Shown here: positions 22,339 through 30,599 of the stretch, in pieces | How the letters are laid out: the number at the start of each line of letters is the position of its first letter | How positions within the stretch are numbered: the first letter of the stretch is position 1 | Source of the DNA: Candidatus Nitrosopumilus sp. | GTDB lineage: Archaea > Thermoproteota > Nitrososphaeria > Nitrososphaerales > Nitrosopumilaceae | DNA: 36,295 nucleotides | Direction of reading: 5' to 3' | NCBI GenBank assembly: GCA_018263505.1 | Contig: JAANXA010000035.1 | Location: forward strand, 1-36,295 | The notes under the pieces: generated by a model | The model's input: only the letters and a program-made list of their open reading frames with translations | What the model was told of the DNA's origin: nothing | Database searches by the model: none | Made by a program: the position numbers and the translations under genes

Positions 22339-24531
22339 ATGGTAAAATTCAAGTCAACTAGCGAAGTTATGAAGATCATCAAGAACAAGGATCAAATCCG
22401 TAACTTTGGTGTAATTGCTCACGTTGACCATGGAAAAACTACCATGAGTGACAGTCTTTTAGCATATTCTGGAATTATTGCTCCATCTGCTGCAGGTAAA
22501 GCATTGGCAATGGATTTTGATAAAGAAGAACAAGAAAGAGGAATCACAATTTATCAAGCAAATGTAACTTTGATGTTTACACAAAAAGAAAAAGATTATG
22601 TCATTAACATGATTGATACTCCAGGTCACGTCGACTTTAGTGGCAGAGTAATTCGTAGTCTTAGGGCAATTGACGGTGCAGTTGTAGTGTGTGATGCAGT
22701 AGAAGGTATCATGACTCAAACTGAAACTGTAACTAGAATGGCTTTAGAAGAGAGAGTAAAACCTGTATTATTTATCAATAAAGTAGATAGGCTTATCAAA
22801 GAATTAAGATTAACTCCTGAAAAAATGCAAGCACAACTTGCAGAAGTGGTATCAAACTTTAACCAACTAATCGAAACGTATGCTGAACCTGAATACAAAG
22901 AAAAGTGGAAAGTTTCAATTCAAGACGCAAGTGTGACATTTGGTTCTGCAAAGGACCGATGGGCAATTAATGTCGACTTGATGAAAGAGAGAGGTATTAC
23001 ATTCAAAGATGTTATTGATGCTTATAATGATGAAAAAGTTGCAGACCTTGTAGAAAAAGCACCACTTGCTGATGCTGTTCTCGGTATGGTTGTAAAACAC
23101 CACCCTGCACCTCATGAAGCCGTCCCATACAGAATTCCTCAAATTTGGAAAGGTGATTTGGATTCTGATGTCGGAAAAGCATTACTTGCATGTGATGATT
23201 CTGGTCCTACAATTATGATGGTTGTAAATATGGTACTAGATCCTGCAGCTGGTCCTGTTGCTATTGGAAGATTATTTTCTGGAACTATCAAAGATGGGCA
23301 AACAATTAACATTATTGATGAAAAACGAGAAGGAAGAGTTCAATCTGTGAACTTCTTTATGGGTAACCAAAGAGAACAAGTAGGTGAGTTAGGAGCTGGA
23401 AATATTCCTGCATTATTAGGATTAACTGAATGTAGAGCCGGAAATACCCTTTCGTCTGTGAAAGACATTCCAATGTTTGAAGGTGTCAAATATGTTTCAG
23501 AACCTGTTGTTCAAATTGCAATTGAACCAAAACATCCTAAAGATTTACCAAAACTTGTAGAAATTTTAAGACAATTAACAATCGAAGATCCTAATCTAAT
23601 TGTAAAAATTGATGAAGAAAGTGGTGAGACTATTGTTGCAGGAATGGGTGTACTCCATCTAGATGTTGCAACACACAGAATCCAAGATGCAAAATGTGAA
23701 ATAATTACCTCTGAACCTTTGATTAATTATAGAGAAACTGTAAAAGCCGGCTGTGAACCAATCATGGCAAAATCTCCTAATAGACACAATAAAATTTTCA
23801 TGAAAGTTGAACCCCTAGAACCTGAAATTGCACATATGCTTAGAACTGGAGAGATTAGTGATATTAAAGATAAAAAAGTAGTATCTGATTTGTTAAAAGG
23901 CGCTGGATGGGATACTGATACAATTAAGAGAGTTATGAAATTTGATTCTCGTGGAAATGTTTTGATTAATGGAACTAAAGGTGTTCAGTTTGTTCAAGAA
24001 TCTACTGATTCAATCAATTCAGGATTTGATGAAGTTATGAGAGAAGGTCCTTTATGTAAAGAACAGATGAGAGATTGTAAATTCATCTTTACTCACTTTG
24101 TTCCCCACGAAGACACTGCTCACAGAGGTTTGTCTCAATTAGGTCCTGCATCAAGAAGAGCTTGTATGGGTGCATTACTCACTGCAGGTACTGCTGTTTT
24201 AGAACCAACATTGGCAATTGAAGTTCGTGTACCTACTGATCTTGTAGGCAATGTTGCAACTATTCTTTCAGGTAAACGTGGTAAAGTTCTTGACATGTCC
24301 CAAAAAGGTGCATCAAGTATTGTTGTAGGTGAAATTCCAGCTTCTGAAACATTTACTTTGTCTGAAGCAATGAGAGGTCAAACTGCAGGTCGTGCTACTT
24401 GGAATACTTCATTTAAAGAATGGACCGAAGTTCCAAAATCTATGCTTACCACAGCTGTTGCTGATATTAGAAAGAGAAAAGGACTTGCACCAGAACCTCC
24501 TGGTGTCAATGAATTTATTGATAAAGAATAA
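22339..24531 (+). CDS. fusA: Translation elongation factor 2 (aEF-2)
   Basis: 730 residues, full length for archaeal EF-2. The GTPase domain shows G1 AHVDHGKTT, the switch segment RGITI, G3 DTPGHVDF and G4 NKVDR. Domains II-V follow. Domain IV contains HRGLSQ around residue 595, whose His is the diphthamide site modified in archaeal and eukaryotic EF-2 (commonly HRGGGQ or HRGPAQ, so LSQ is a variation). It drives ribosome translocation. The gene is single, with its own TATA box, and its codon use is slightly less AT-biased than its neighbours, as expected for high expression. Confidence 0.98.
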   Translation: MVKFKSTSEVMKIIKNKDQIRNFGVIAHVDHGKTTMSDSLLAYSGIIAPSAAGKALAMDFDKEEQERGITIYQANVTLMFTQKEKDYVINMIDTPGHVDFSGRVIRSLRAIDGAVVVCDAVEGIMTQTETVTRMALEERVKPVLFINKVDRLIKELRLTPEKMQAQLAEVVSNFNQLIETYAEPEYKEKWKVSIQDASVTFGSAKDRWAINVDLMKERGITFKDVIDAYNDEKVADLVEKAPLADAVLGMVVKHHPAPHEAVPYRIPQIWKGDLDSDVGKALLACDDSGPTIMMVVNMVLDPAAGPVAIGRLFSGTIKDGQTINIIDEKREGRVQSVNFFMGNQREQVGELGAGNIPALLGLTECRAGNTLSSVKDIPMFEGVKYVSEPVVQIAIEPKHPKDLPKLVEILRQLTIEDPNLIVKIDEESGETIVAGMGVLHLDVATHRIQDAKCEIITSEPLINYRETVKAGCEPIMAKSPNRHNKIFMKVEPLEPEIAHMLRTGEISDIKDKKVVSDLLKGAGWDTDTIKRVMKFDSRGNVLINGTKGVQFVQESTDSINSGFDEVMREGPLCKEQMRDCKFIFTHFVPHEDTAHRGLSQLGPASRRACMGALLTAGTAVLEPTLAIEVRVPTDLVGNVATILSGKRGKVLDMSQKGASSIVVGEIPASETFTLSEAMRGQTAGRATWNTSFKEWTEVPKSMLTTAVADIRKRKGLAPEPPGVNEFIDKE

Positions 24532-24593
24532 TCTCTTATTTTCATTCTAATCAATTTCATTTCAGTTTGTTTGAATATTTTTTGTCAAAAACC

Positions 24594-24600
24594 ATTAATA
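24594..24600 (+). promoter_or_regulatory. TATA-like element before the regulator gene
   Basis: ATTAATA lies 35-41 bases before the ATG at 24635, immediately upstream of the inverted-repeat operator. Expected transcription start is near 24623, inside the operator. Confidence 0.4.
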
Positions 24601-24603
24601 CAT

Positions 24604-24628
24604 GACCTATCGAATATAGGTCGACCTA
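24604..24628. promoter_or_regulatory. Three-half-site inverted-repeat operator
   Basis: GACCTAT (24604-24610) and ATAGGTC (24616-24622) form a perfect inverted repeat around 5 bases. TAGGTC is then reused in the perfect 12-base palindrome TAGGTCGACCTA (24617-24628). Three GACCTA half-sites thus lie in 25 bases, with the two dyad centres about 9.5 bases apart (one helical turn). The block covers the expected transcription start and ends 6 bases before the ATG of a winged-helix-type gene. It is most simply an autoregulatory repressor site. Confidence 0.7.
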
Positions 24629-24634
24629 GATAAA

Positions 24635-25195
24635 ATGAGACAAAATGAGCCTGACCTTCAGATGTATGAGCGTGAGAGAATTGTATTTGAGATTATAAAA
24701 AATAACTCCGAATTACATCACAATGCTTTGTTGAAATTGATTGTTCCTAAATTTATGGCAAAAACAACTTTTGAAAAAACACGTAATTCCCTAATTGATA
24801 AAGAAATGATTTCAGAATCTCTTAAAGGAAATATGAAATTTTATACTCCTGTAGAAAACTATGAACAAAAATCATTTCAACACATTGAACATTTTACAAA
24901 TACATCATTTCATGATTTAAAATTAGAAATAAAACGACTAGAAATAGACTATTCTAGAAAAGATATTGATGAAAAAATTAGACTAGCAAGTTTTTTGTTG
25001 ACAAGTTTATTGAAAACAGATAACGGATTTACACTTTTAGATTCCATTAAAAACCCAAAAAAAACATTGTACCGCGATGAACATTTAACCCTTCAACAAC
25101 TTGTATTCAAAGTACTAAAAATAGTGAAAACTGATTCTGATTTCAATTTAATTTATCCAACTATAATTGGCCATTTTGGAGTCCTGTTTAGATGA
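24635..25195 (+). CDS. Winged-helix regulator-like protein
   Basis: 186 residues. The first 75 look like a winged helix: ERERIVFEIIKNNSELHHN, LLKLIVPKFMAKTTFEKTRN, LIDKEMISESLKGNMKFYTP. The rest is a helical domain (about 80-186) suited to dimerisation or effector binding, including the 'FHDLKLEIKRLEIDYSRKD' coiled helix. There is no known sensor motif. The three-half-site operator directly before the start implies autoregulation. Targets beyond its own gene are unknown. Confidence 0.75.
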   Translation: MRQNEPDLQMYERERIVFEIIKNNSELHHNALLKLIVPKFMAKTTFEKTRNSLIDKEMISESLKGNMKFYTPVENYEQKSFQHIEHFTNTSFHDLKLEIKRLEIDYSRKDIDEKIRLASFLLTSLLKTDNGFTLLDSIKNPKKTLYRDEHLTLQQLVFKVLKIVKTDSDFNLIYPTIIGHFGVLFR

Positions 25196-25252
25196 ATTCC
25201 CTTGTTTTACAAAACCATCTAGTTATTTATTCGGGCTTGTAGTGAATCTTGT

Positions 25253-25483
25253 ATGGGATTATTGTACACAAAATTTTACATGGATTTTGATGAAACAAGT
25301 TGGAAACAAATTTCAAACAATCCAATTGTTTTTCAAACCACCAAAGATGATGTTGTTTTAGAAATAGATGATGTCGCTCACAAATCATATCAGTTGAATT
25401 TCAAAAAAGGTGGGAAATTAAACATGTTCAGGGTTACTGGGCAATTTCGTCTTACCTGGAATGATGATGATGTCATTGTGTGA
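25253..25483 (+). CDS. Small beta-rich protein, unknown
   Basis: 76 residues from the ATG at 25253; an in-frame ATG at 25280 (MDFDETSWKQI) is an alternative. Strands alternate: IVFQTTKDDVVLEIDDVAHK, SYQLNFKKGGKLNMFRVTG, QFRLTWNDDDVIV. There is no Cys, signal or membrane segment. No family recognised. It lies 57 bases after the regulator gene on the same strand and 37 bases before the next gene, so the three may be one unit. Confidence 0.7.
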   Translation: MGLLYTKFYMDFDETSWKQISNNPIVFQTTKDDVVLEIDDVAHKSYQLNFKKGGKLNMFRVTGQFRLTWNDDDVIV

Positions 25484-25520
25484 CTTTATCAAATAATAAT
25501 GGGTATTTTTGATTGATTTT

Positions 25521-25751
25521 ATGGTCTTAAAAGACGAAATTCAAAAAATCTTAAATGATGTTGAGAGTGCTTCTTCTGATGAAATTCTTGGAGTTATCAA
25601 ACAAATTCAGCCTCAATTTAGAAGTAAATTGACTACAGAATACCTACAAGGAAAAATACAGAAAATTAATGATGTATCAGATGATGCAGAAAAGAAAAAA
25701 CAATGCAAATCCTTGCTACCTTATTTTGATTGGTATTTGCAAGGATTGTAA
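25521..25751 (+). CDS. Small helical protein, unknown
   Basis: 76 residues from the ATG at 25521 (a TTG four codons earlier is less likely). It is all-helical: LKDEIQKILNDVESASSDE, LGVIKQIQPQFRSKLTTEYL and a C-terminal KKKQCKSLLPYFDWYLQGL. No family recognised. Its stop is 5 bases from the convergent gene. The aromatic C-terminus could be a protein-docking peptide. Confidence 0.65.
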   Translation: MVLKDEIQKILNDVESASSDEILGVIKQIQPQFRSKLTTEYLQGKIQKINDVSDDAEKKKQCKSLLPYFDWYLQGL

Positions 25752-25756
25752 ACTTT

Positions 25757-26179
25757 TTATGAAAACTGTTTGATTTTATCTAAGGCAACTTTTATTGTAT
25801 CTAGATCTTTTGATGCTTCTTCTACATTCTCAATTAATTTTAAAAAATATTCGTGACCTGTATCTCTTGCTTTGTTGATATCTGACTCATAACACAATAA
25901 TGCTTTTTCAAACAATGGGATGTCTTCTTTTAAATTATTGACTTTTTGAATATCATCAATACTACTTTCAGTTTTTTGAATCAATTCTATAACTTTTGGA
26001 TGTGTTTTCATTGCTTGTTGAACTAATATTGGTGCAAACATTGCAGCTGCTTCTTTTAATTCTGGACTATTTTCTATGCTTCTTAGTCTCTTCTTATAAT
26101 GAGTAAGTGATTTCAAAATAATCTCATATCCTCCTTCATCTTTAAGATAAATTGAACCAGTCCAGATTTTTTCAGACAT
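25757..26179 (-). CDS. Helical protein, unknown
   Basis: 140 residues. After a short strand (EKIWTGSIYLKDEGGY) it is a set of long helices: YEIILKSLTHYKKRLRSIEN, LKEAAAMFAPILVQQAMKTH, VIELIQKTESSIDDIQKVNN and a final EEASKDLDTIKVALDKIKQF. No catalytic motif, no Cys cluster, no membrane segment. No family recognised. It may be co-transcribed with the small membrane protein gene 84 bases upstream. Confidence 0.7.
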   Translation of the reverse strand: MSEKIWTGSIYLKDEGGYEIILKSLTHYKKRLRSIENSPELKEAAAMFAPILVQQAMKTHPKVIELIQKTESSIDDIQKVNNLKEDIPLFEKALLCYESDINKARDTGHEYFLKLIENVEEASKDLDTIKVALDKIKQFS

Positions 26180-26263
26180 TTCTTCTTAATACTAATTCTT
26201 GTAGTTATAATTTAGTTGCTCTTACCAAAATAAAATTATCACAAATGGTTTTCACAAATTTGA

Positions 26264-26503
26264 TTATTGATCTCTATTCTCTATCTCAAAATCTTCTTGT
26301 ATTGGTTGGGCATTTCTATTGATTAGATATATGATAATTCCTGCCAAAGTTACTCCCATTCCACTAAGACCTACAAATGTACCTGTATTTTTGATGAAAC
26401 GTAGAATAGGGTCTGTTTGACCAATTTGAATTGAATAAAATAAGATTAATCCTAGAACAAACATACTTGAACCTATGATAATTATTGGAATTCCTGTTCT
26501 CAT
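26264..26503 (-). CDS. Two-TM small membrane protein
   Basis: 79 residues with helices at about 5-25 and 42-63, joined by a short QIGQTDPILRFIKNTG loop and ending in an acidic tail (QPIQEDFEIENRDQ). It resembles in layout the small membrane proteins at 1774 and 19806, a type that recurs in this window. No family recognised. Confidence 0.7.
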   Translation of the reverse strand: MRTGIPIIIIGSSMFVLGLILFYSIQIGQTDPILRFIKNTGTFVGLSGMGVTLAGIIIYLINRNAQPIQEDFEIENRDQ

Positions 26504-26660
26504 ATTTGATTTTGTATTATCATTTTAATTATTAAATGTCCTTTACATGATACTATCTCAGTTACGTCAAATTGAATTTTTTGTGGCCATTAAATCAAAA
26601 AAAATGTATTCACGAGTGAATTTTTTAAAAAGTTATTTTTACTATATCTGAATAAAAATC

Positions 26661-28166
26661 ATGAAAGTAATGTCTGAGCTAGAACGTATATCTTTGACTC
26701 AAATGATTGAAAAAATCAATGAATTAATTGATTCTGGAAATGGCGATGCTGGAAGATTATATCATATTCTGGAATTTCTGAAAAATAAAAAACCCTTATA
26801 CCACTCTGATCAGATTTATCTTGAATCCAAATTAAATTCTTCATTTGAAATTAATGAAACTAATGAAGATGAAAATGATTTTCTTCCTCAAATTAAAAAA
26901 CTAATTGAAACTGGGCAAGGTGATCCTGGACGTCTACAGCATATCAGTGATATGATTTCTGATAACAAACCATTGTACAATTCTGATATTCAATATTTGC
27001 AATCAAAACTTTCTCCAAATCTTAATGTTGCAAAAATTGTTGCTTCTCATGTATCTTCAAAACCTGAAAACATTACATCGACTAAAATAAAATTAGAAAC
27101 TAAATCAAAAACTATTTCTGTAGATCCTCCTAAAACAACTGAAAAAATTGTAACTCGTGGTACGATGCCAAAGGGTTGGACCTCTCAAAATGTTTCAAAT
27201 GAAATAAATGAAATTTATGAAAAAATCGAAAATGAAAAAGAAAAAATTCATGAGCAAGAAAAAACTTCAAACGAATTGAATTCTAATAGGTTGAAACTAT
27301 CTGAACTTGTAACTCATAGAAAAGAATATGAACAAAAAGTCACTCAAGAAAAAAATTCTCTAGAATCTCAAATTAAAAATGAACGATTAAACATAGAAAC
27401 ACAAACAAAATTATCTCGTGATATTTTGTTACAGAAAGAAGAACTTGAAAAAGTTAAAAAAGCAAGAACAAATGTCATCAAGAAAATTAATTCTGAAAAA
27501 TCAAAAATATCTACTGATTTGTTACAACAAAAAAAGCAACTTGTATCTGCTCAATTAGAGCAAGAAGAAATTGAAAAGCAAATTGAACGTGAACAAATTT
27601 TGTTGGCAAAAATGACTGAGGAACAAAAATCTCAACTTACAAACCAATCAAAAATTGCTGCTGAGATTAAAGTCAAAAAAGCAGAATTAGAAAAAACAAA
27701 TCATGACTATGAACTAATTGTATCTCACATTAAAGAAGAACAAGAAAAACTTGAAGAATCTAAAAAACTGAAATCTTTGATTAAATCTCAAGAACATGAA
27801 CTAATTAAAGCTAAAGAAGAAAGACTAGAACTAATCAATACCATTTCTGAAGAAAAATTGGCACTCTCTAAGTTGAATAAAGAGGAAAAAGAGAAACTAA
27901 AGCAACAAAATGAACTTATCAAGAAACTCAAAAAAGATGAAAAAGCATATGACTCTCTAAAAAAGAAACGTGAAAAAGTTGATCTTCAAATAAAATCAAA
28001 AAATGCAAAACTCAAAGAAAAACAACAAAAATTAAAAAAACAGATAGATGACAAAAATAAGAAACTGAAATCTATTGGAACTTCCACAAAAAAATCCACA
28101 AAAAAATCCACAAAAAAATCCACAAAAAAATCCACAAAAAAATCCACAAAAAAATCCACAAAATAA
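26661..28166 (+). CDS. Coiled-coil protein with duplicated module and STKK tail
   Basis: 501 residues. Two copies of an about 42-residue module come first (16-58 and 76-117), sharing the pattern LI-x-S/T-G-x-GD-x-GRL-x-HI and KPLY-x-SD-x-x-YL-x-SKL. Then come a Ser/Thr-rich linker, a long Lys/Glu/Gln coiled coil (about 185-470) and a C-terminal tail of seven STKK units (475-501, the last one STK). The tail resembles the Lys-rich arms of histone H1-like DNA-binding proteins. There is no ATPase motif. The module is not one I can name. A role in DNA or membrane tethering is inference. Confidence 0.82.
   Translation: MKVMSELERISLTQMIEKINELIDSGNGDAGRLYHILEFLKNKKPLYHSDQIYLESKLNSSFEINETNEDENDFLPQIKKLIETGQGDPGRLQHISDMISDNKPLYNSDIQYLQSKLSPNLNVAKIVASHVSSKPENITSTKIKLETKSKTISVDPPKTTEKIVTRGTMPKGWTSQNVSNEINEIYEKIENEKEKIHEQEKTSNELNSNRLKLSELVTHRKEYEQKVTQEKNSLESQIKNERLNIETQTKLSRDILLQKEELEKVKKARTNVIKKINSEKSKISTDLLQQKKQLVSAQLEQEEIEKQIEREQILLAKMTEEQKSQLTNQSKIAAEIKVKKAELEKTNHDYELIVSHIKEEQEKLEESKKLKSLIKSQEHELIKAKEERLELINTISEEKLALSKLNKEEKEKLKQQNELIKKLKKDEKAYDSLKKKREKVDLQIKSKNAKLKEKQQKLKKQIDDKNKKLKSIGTSTKKSTKKSTKKSTKKSTKKSTKKSTK
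28083..28166 (+). repeat. Seven 12-bp repeats encoding STKK
   Basis: TCCACAAAAAAA repeats exactly in register six times from 28083, and a seventh copy ends in the stop codon. Each unit is four codons (Ser-Thr-Lys-Lys), so copy-number change keeps the frame. The 7-base A runs also make it prone to frameshift. Confidence 0.95.
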
Positions 28167-28218
28167 AACCTAAAACATGTATATTTTTTAAAAAATCTCA
28201 AAAAATCAAATCAATAGA

Positions 28219-28227
28219 TTATATTTA
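28219..28227 (+). promoter_or_regulatory. TATA box of the 28252 gene
   Basis: TTATATTTA is centred about 29 bases before the ATG at 28252, favouring that ATG over a TTG two codons upstream. A palindromic ATTTTTTAAAAAAT (about 28185-28198) between it and the preceding stop may help end the upstream transcript. Confidence 0.5.
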
Positions 28228-28251
28228 GTAAGAACAAATTCAAAATTGAAT

Positions 28252-28632
28252 ATGGTAGCTTCAAAAAAAGTAAATTTACTTGAAATTGTTCAAAAAATAG
28301 TTGACTCTGATCCCAAAATGAGATTTGGTGCAATTATCGATCCAAAAGGAAACATTCGTGAAGCTATAATGAAGGCTGGTAAGACAAATCTAAAATCACA
28401 AAAACAAGAAGAGCATTTTTGTAAACAGGTTGCACAGCGAAGAGCAATGCGAAAAGAATTTGATAGATCTCTTGGTAAAGTTCGTTATGTTCACGTAGAA
28501 AGAGAAAAAGTATCTCAAATGGTTGTATATTCTAAAAGAAACATCATTTACTTTACTATGGAGCCTGAAATTCCAATCAATGATAAAATTCGCTTAATTA
28601 CTAGAATCAAAAAACTTACTGCAAATATTTAG
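28252..28632 (+). CDS. Roadblock/LC7-like small protein (DUF6659-like)
   Basis: 126 residues from the ATG at 28252. An N-terminal helix NLLEIVQKIVDSDPKM is followed by the strand RFGAIIDPKGNIREAI, a basic helix KQVAQRRAMRKEFDRS, the strands VRYVHVEREKVSQMVVYSK and IIYFTMEP, and the C-terminal helix DKIRLITRIKKL. The layout resembles a profilin/roadblock sensor fold. I recall similar thaumarchaeal proteins as DUF6659, from memory only. Such proteins often assist small GTPases or sense signals; none is adjacent. The TATA box at 28219 supports the start. Confidence 0.72.
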   Translation: MVASKKVNLLEIVQKIVDSDPKMRFGAIIDPKGNIREAIMKAGKTNLKSQKQEEHFCKQVAQRRAMRKEFDRSLGKVRYVHVEREKVSQMVVYSKRNIIYFTMEPEIPINDKIRLITRIKKLTANI

Positions 28633-28699
28633 AATTACTTTAGATACTTCTGTTCTTATCTATAATTAGAAATTGCAAAAATACCTCGGTGATTCAAAA

Positions 28700-29020
28700 A
28701 TGTTTGAATATGATAAACATTACCGTGAGTGTCAACATCTTAACAAACCCTTCATCAAATCACGAATAAACCCTAGCCATGGAAATTTTTTTGTTCAAAT
28801 TGATTTAATGACTTGTAATTATGATTTCTCTTCTCCTGAATTAGATGAGATAAACAAATTAATTTTAAATGAAATTAAATTTGTAAAATCTAACTCTCCT
28901 AATCCCTTCAATGACTTTCATATCGATAAAGAAATTGCTTGGTTTGATGGAGTTTCCTCTGAACACGTTCATACTTTTTGTGAATCTCTTTATGATTTAA
29001 CACAAAAATATCACAACTAA
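28700..29020 (+). CDS. Small protein, unknown
   Basis: 106 residues from the ATG at 28700. An in-frame TTG at 28673 is only about 10 bases after a TATA-like TCTATAATTA, too close, so the ATG is chosen. Features: KHYRECQHLNKPFI, a strand GNFFVQIDLMTCNYDF, helix LDEINKLILNEIKF and a C-terminal HVHTFCESLYDLTQKY. Three Cys and several His occur without a metal-site spacing. No family recognised. It overlaps the convergent gene by 4 bases. Confidence 0.68.
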   Translation: MFEYDKHYRECQHLNKPFIKSRINPSHGNFFVQIDLMTCNYDFSSPELDEINKLILNEIKFVKSNSPNPFNDFHIDKEIAWFDGVSSEHVHTFCESLYDLTQKYHN

Positions 29021-29223
29021 AATCTAATCAAATTTTTAATTATTTTATCAATTACTTGTAGTTCTTGTTTCCTTTCTTTTATTGTGGTTTCATTCCATTT
29101 TTTTGCAAATTCTGAATTTTTATCTAGTTTTTGCAACTCTTCGATATATTTCACTAAGTGTAGTTTGTATTCTTGAAGCAAATCCAAGTGTTTGTTATGG
29201 TTTTTTTCACTAGGTGTTACCAT
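29017..29223 (-). CDS. Small helical protein (68 aa)
   Basis: 68 residues from the ATG at 29223 (MVTPSEKNHNKHLDLLQEYK), helical and basic, ending QVIDKIIKNLIRF. Upstream in-frame starts exist to 29292 but would run deep into the preceding gene. With this start the two genes overlap by 14 bases, so translation coupling is likely. No family recognised. Confidence 0.6.
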   Translation of the reverse strand: MVTPSEKNHNKHLDLLQEYKLHLVKYIEELQKLDKNSEFAKKWNETTIKERKQELQVIDKIIKNLIRF

Positions 29224-29440
29224 TCCATTCCTCATCTGTAATGTCTGGGAACATTTCTTTGATTCTTTTTTTGTCTTCTTCCATCGCTTCAATTCTTTTA
29301 TCTAAATGATTTAAAATCACATTTTCACTTTCTTGTGTTTTTTCATTTTTAATATCGATAATTGTTCTATCTAATGATCTATAATATTTTAAATGATTTT
29401 TCCTTGATTTCTCTGATTTATCTTCATCTTTTTCATCCAT
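29210..29440 (-). CDS. Small charged coiled-coil protein (76 aa)
   Basis: 76 residues, very rich in Lys, Glu and Asp: MDEKDEDKSEKSRKNHLKYY, then DRTIIDIKNEKTQESENVIL and LDKRIEAMEEDKKRIKEMF, and a C-terminal PDITDEEWNGNT. A coiled coil covers most of it. It overlaps the following small helical gene by 14 bases, and the pair may form a heterodimer. No toxin-antitoxin signature is visible. It is divergent from the PIN-like gene. Confidence 0.65.
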   Translation of the reverse strand: MDEKDEDKSEKSRKNHLKYYRSLDRTIIDIKNEKTQESENVILNHLDKRIEAMEEDKKRIKEMFPDITDEEWNGNT

Positions 29441-29516
29441 TAATTGTTCTATAATTATTCAAAATAAGTAGTTGACTCTGGTTTACACTCATATTGTATT
29501 TGAATTATTTCCAATT

Positions 29517-29792
29517 ATGAAAATCTTGATTGATGAAATGGACGATGGTTGGGATGAAAAATTAAAAGAATTGGGTTATGATGCATATAGTGTCAAAAAA
29601 TTACGTGCAGATGGACATAAGCTTAGAACTGATTTTTCTGTAATTAATTATGCAAAAGAAAATGGTATGTTACTAGTTACTCGTGACACTGAAAGTGGTC
29701 AGGCATGTGAAGAAAACAATCTGCCTTTTATTTTACTTGATAATAATGAAATTTTCAATATTGTTGTAAGTAAATTAAAAACTTCTAGTTGA
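29517..29792 (+). CDS. DUF5615-type PIN-like protein
   Basis: 91 residues from the ATG at 29517. MKILIDEMDDGWDEKLKELG gives the first acidic residues (Asp6, Glu7), DFSVINYAKENGMLLVTRD the central helix and the TRD strand, and PFILLDNNEIFNIVV the end. This is the layout of DUF5615/Mut7-C-like PIN-fold proteins, putative RNA-cleaving enzymes often paired with an antitoxin. The usual acidic sites are mostly kept. No obvious antitoxin is beside it; the divergent gene at 29210-29440 is a weak candidate. The end overlaps the convergent regulator gene by 8 bases. Confidence 0.75.
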   Translation: MKILIDEMDDGWDEKLKELGYDAYSVKKLRADGHKLRTDFSVINYAKENGMLLVTRDTESGQACEENNLPFILLDNNEIFNIVVSKLKTSS

Positions 29793-30360
29793 TATTTTTT
29801 ACATCCATTTGTAAGATTCTCAAATTAGCCAAAATATCATTTAAGAACCCTTCTTCTGGTTGATGTGTGATTAATTCCATTATTACTTGCCAACAATCAG
29901 AAATTCGTCTATTAATTTGTGAAAACATTTTGTCTTTTTTAAATGCTGGATAATATGATAACAACTTCATTATTCCATCCGTTGATTGTACAATGTGAAT
30001 TAGATGTATAACTGAACGAGTTCTTTCATGATATGAAAATTTCTCTTCCCTACTTTCAATTTCAAAATTTTTAATTTCATTGAAAATCATTTCCATTTCT
30101 TTGTGTAAATTCTGTAATTGACTATTCACTGATTCATTAAGATTGATTAATTCATATTCAATATGTGATCTGCTATGAATTTTCTTTTCAATTTCCCCTG
30201 ATTCTACAAGTGCACTAATTTCTCTATACACTGTTTTCTCATTACCCATTTTTTGAATCACTCTTTTTGCAAGTTCATTTCCTCGAATTTTCCCATTTTC
30301 ATTGAGTATTCTGATAATTTCTGTTCTGATAATTTCTGAATTTTTGTCCATCTCTTTCAC
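29785..30360 (-). CDS. Winged-helix regulator with helical C-terminal domain
   Basis: 191 residues. The N-terminal 70 form a winged helix (SEIIRTEIIRILNENGKIRG, NELAKRVIQKMGNEKTVYRE, LVESGEIEKKIHSRSHIEYE). A coiled coil LQNLHKEMEMIFNEIKNFEI and a helical domain (about 110-191) including HERTRSVIHLIHIVQSTDG follow. The gene is the last of a three-gene minus-strand operon with 4-base and 1-base overlaps, so it probably controls or serves the membrane protein at its head. Confidence 0.78.
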   Translation of the reverse strand: MKEMDKNSEIIRTEIIRILNENGKIRGNELAKRVIQKMGNEKTVYREISALVESGEIEKKIHSRSHIEYELINLNESVNSQLQNLHKEMEMIFNEIKNFEIESREEKFSYHERTRSVIHLIHIVQSTDGIMKLLSYYPAFKKDKMFSQINRRISDCWQVIMELITHQPEEGFLNDILANLRILQMDVKNIN

Positions 30361-30599
30361 TTTTTTAATATTTGATATTTTTTCAATATCTGTTCTTCTC
30401 CTAATTTGTTAGTTTCATCTACTAATCCTTCTAAAATTACTATTCCTTTTTTGATGGCTATTTTATCCAAATTCTTGTTTTCTAGTTTTTGTTTTAACAC
30501 TAATTTTTCATTATTCAAAAATCTCAATAAACTAACCTCTGTGCCCATATTCAAATTTATGAAAAAATCAATATATTCTGAAGCTGACTGAATTCCCAT
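30357..30599 (-). CDS. Small helical protein of the Cys-motif operon
   Basis: 80 residues: MGIQSASEYIDFFINLNMG, then SLLRFLNNEKLVLKQKLENK and IAIKKGIVILEGLVDETNKL, ending in a Lys-rich tail. Helical and soluble; no family recognised. It overlaps the upstream membrane gene by 1 base and the downstream regulator gene by 4 bases, so it is translationally coupled to both and likely works with one of them. Confidence 0.7.
   Translation of the reverse strand: MGIQSASEYIDFFINLNMGTEVSLLRFLNNEKLVLKQKLENKNLDKIAIKKGIVILEGLVDETNKLGEEQILKKYQILKK

Noticed and set aside
25167-25361. Plus-strand frame of 64 codons overlapping two genes
   Set aside because: It overlaps the end of the regulator gene and the start of the small beta-rich gene in another frame, and has no protein-like pattern.
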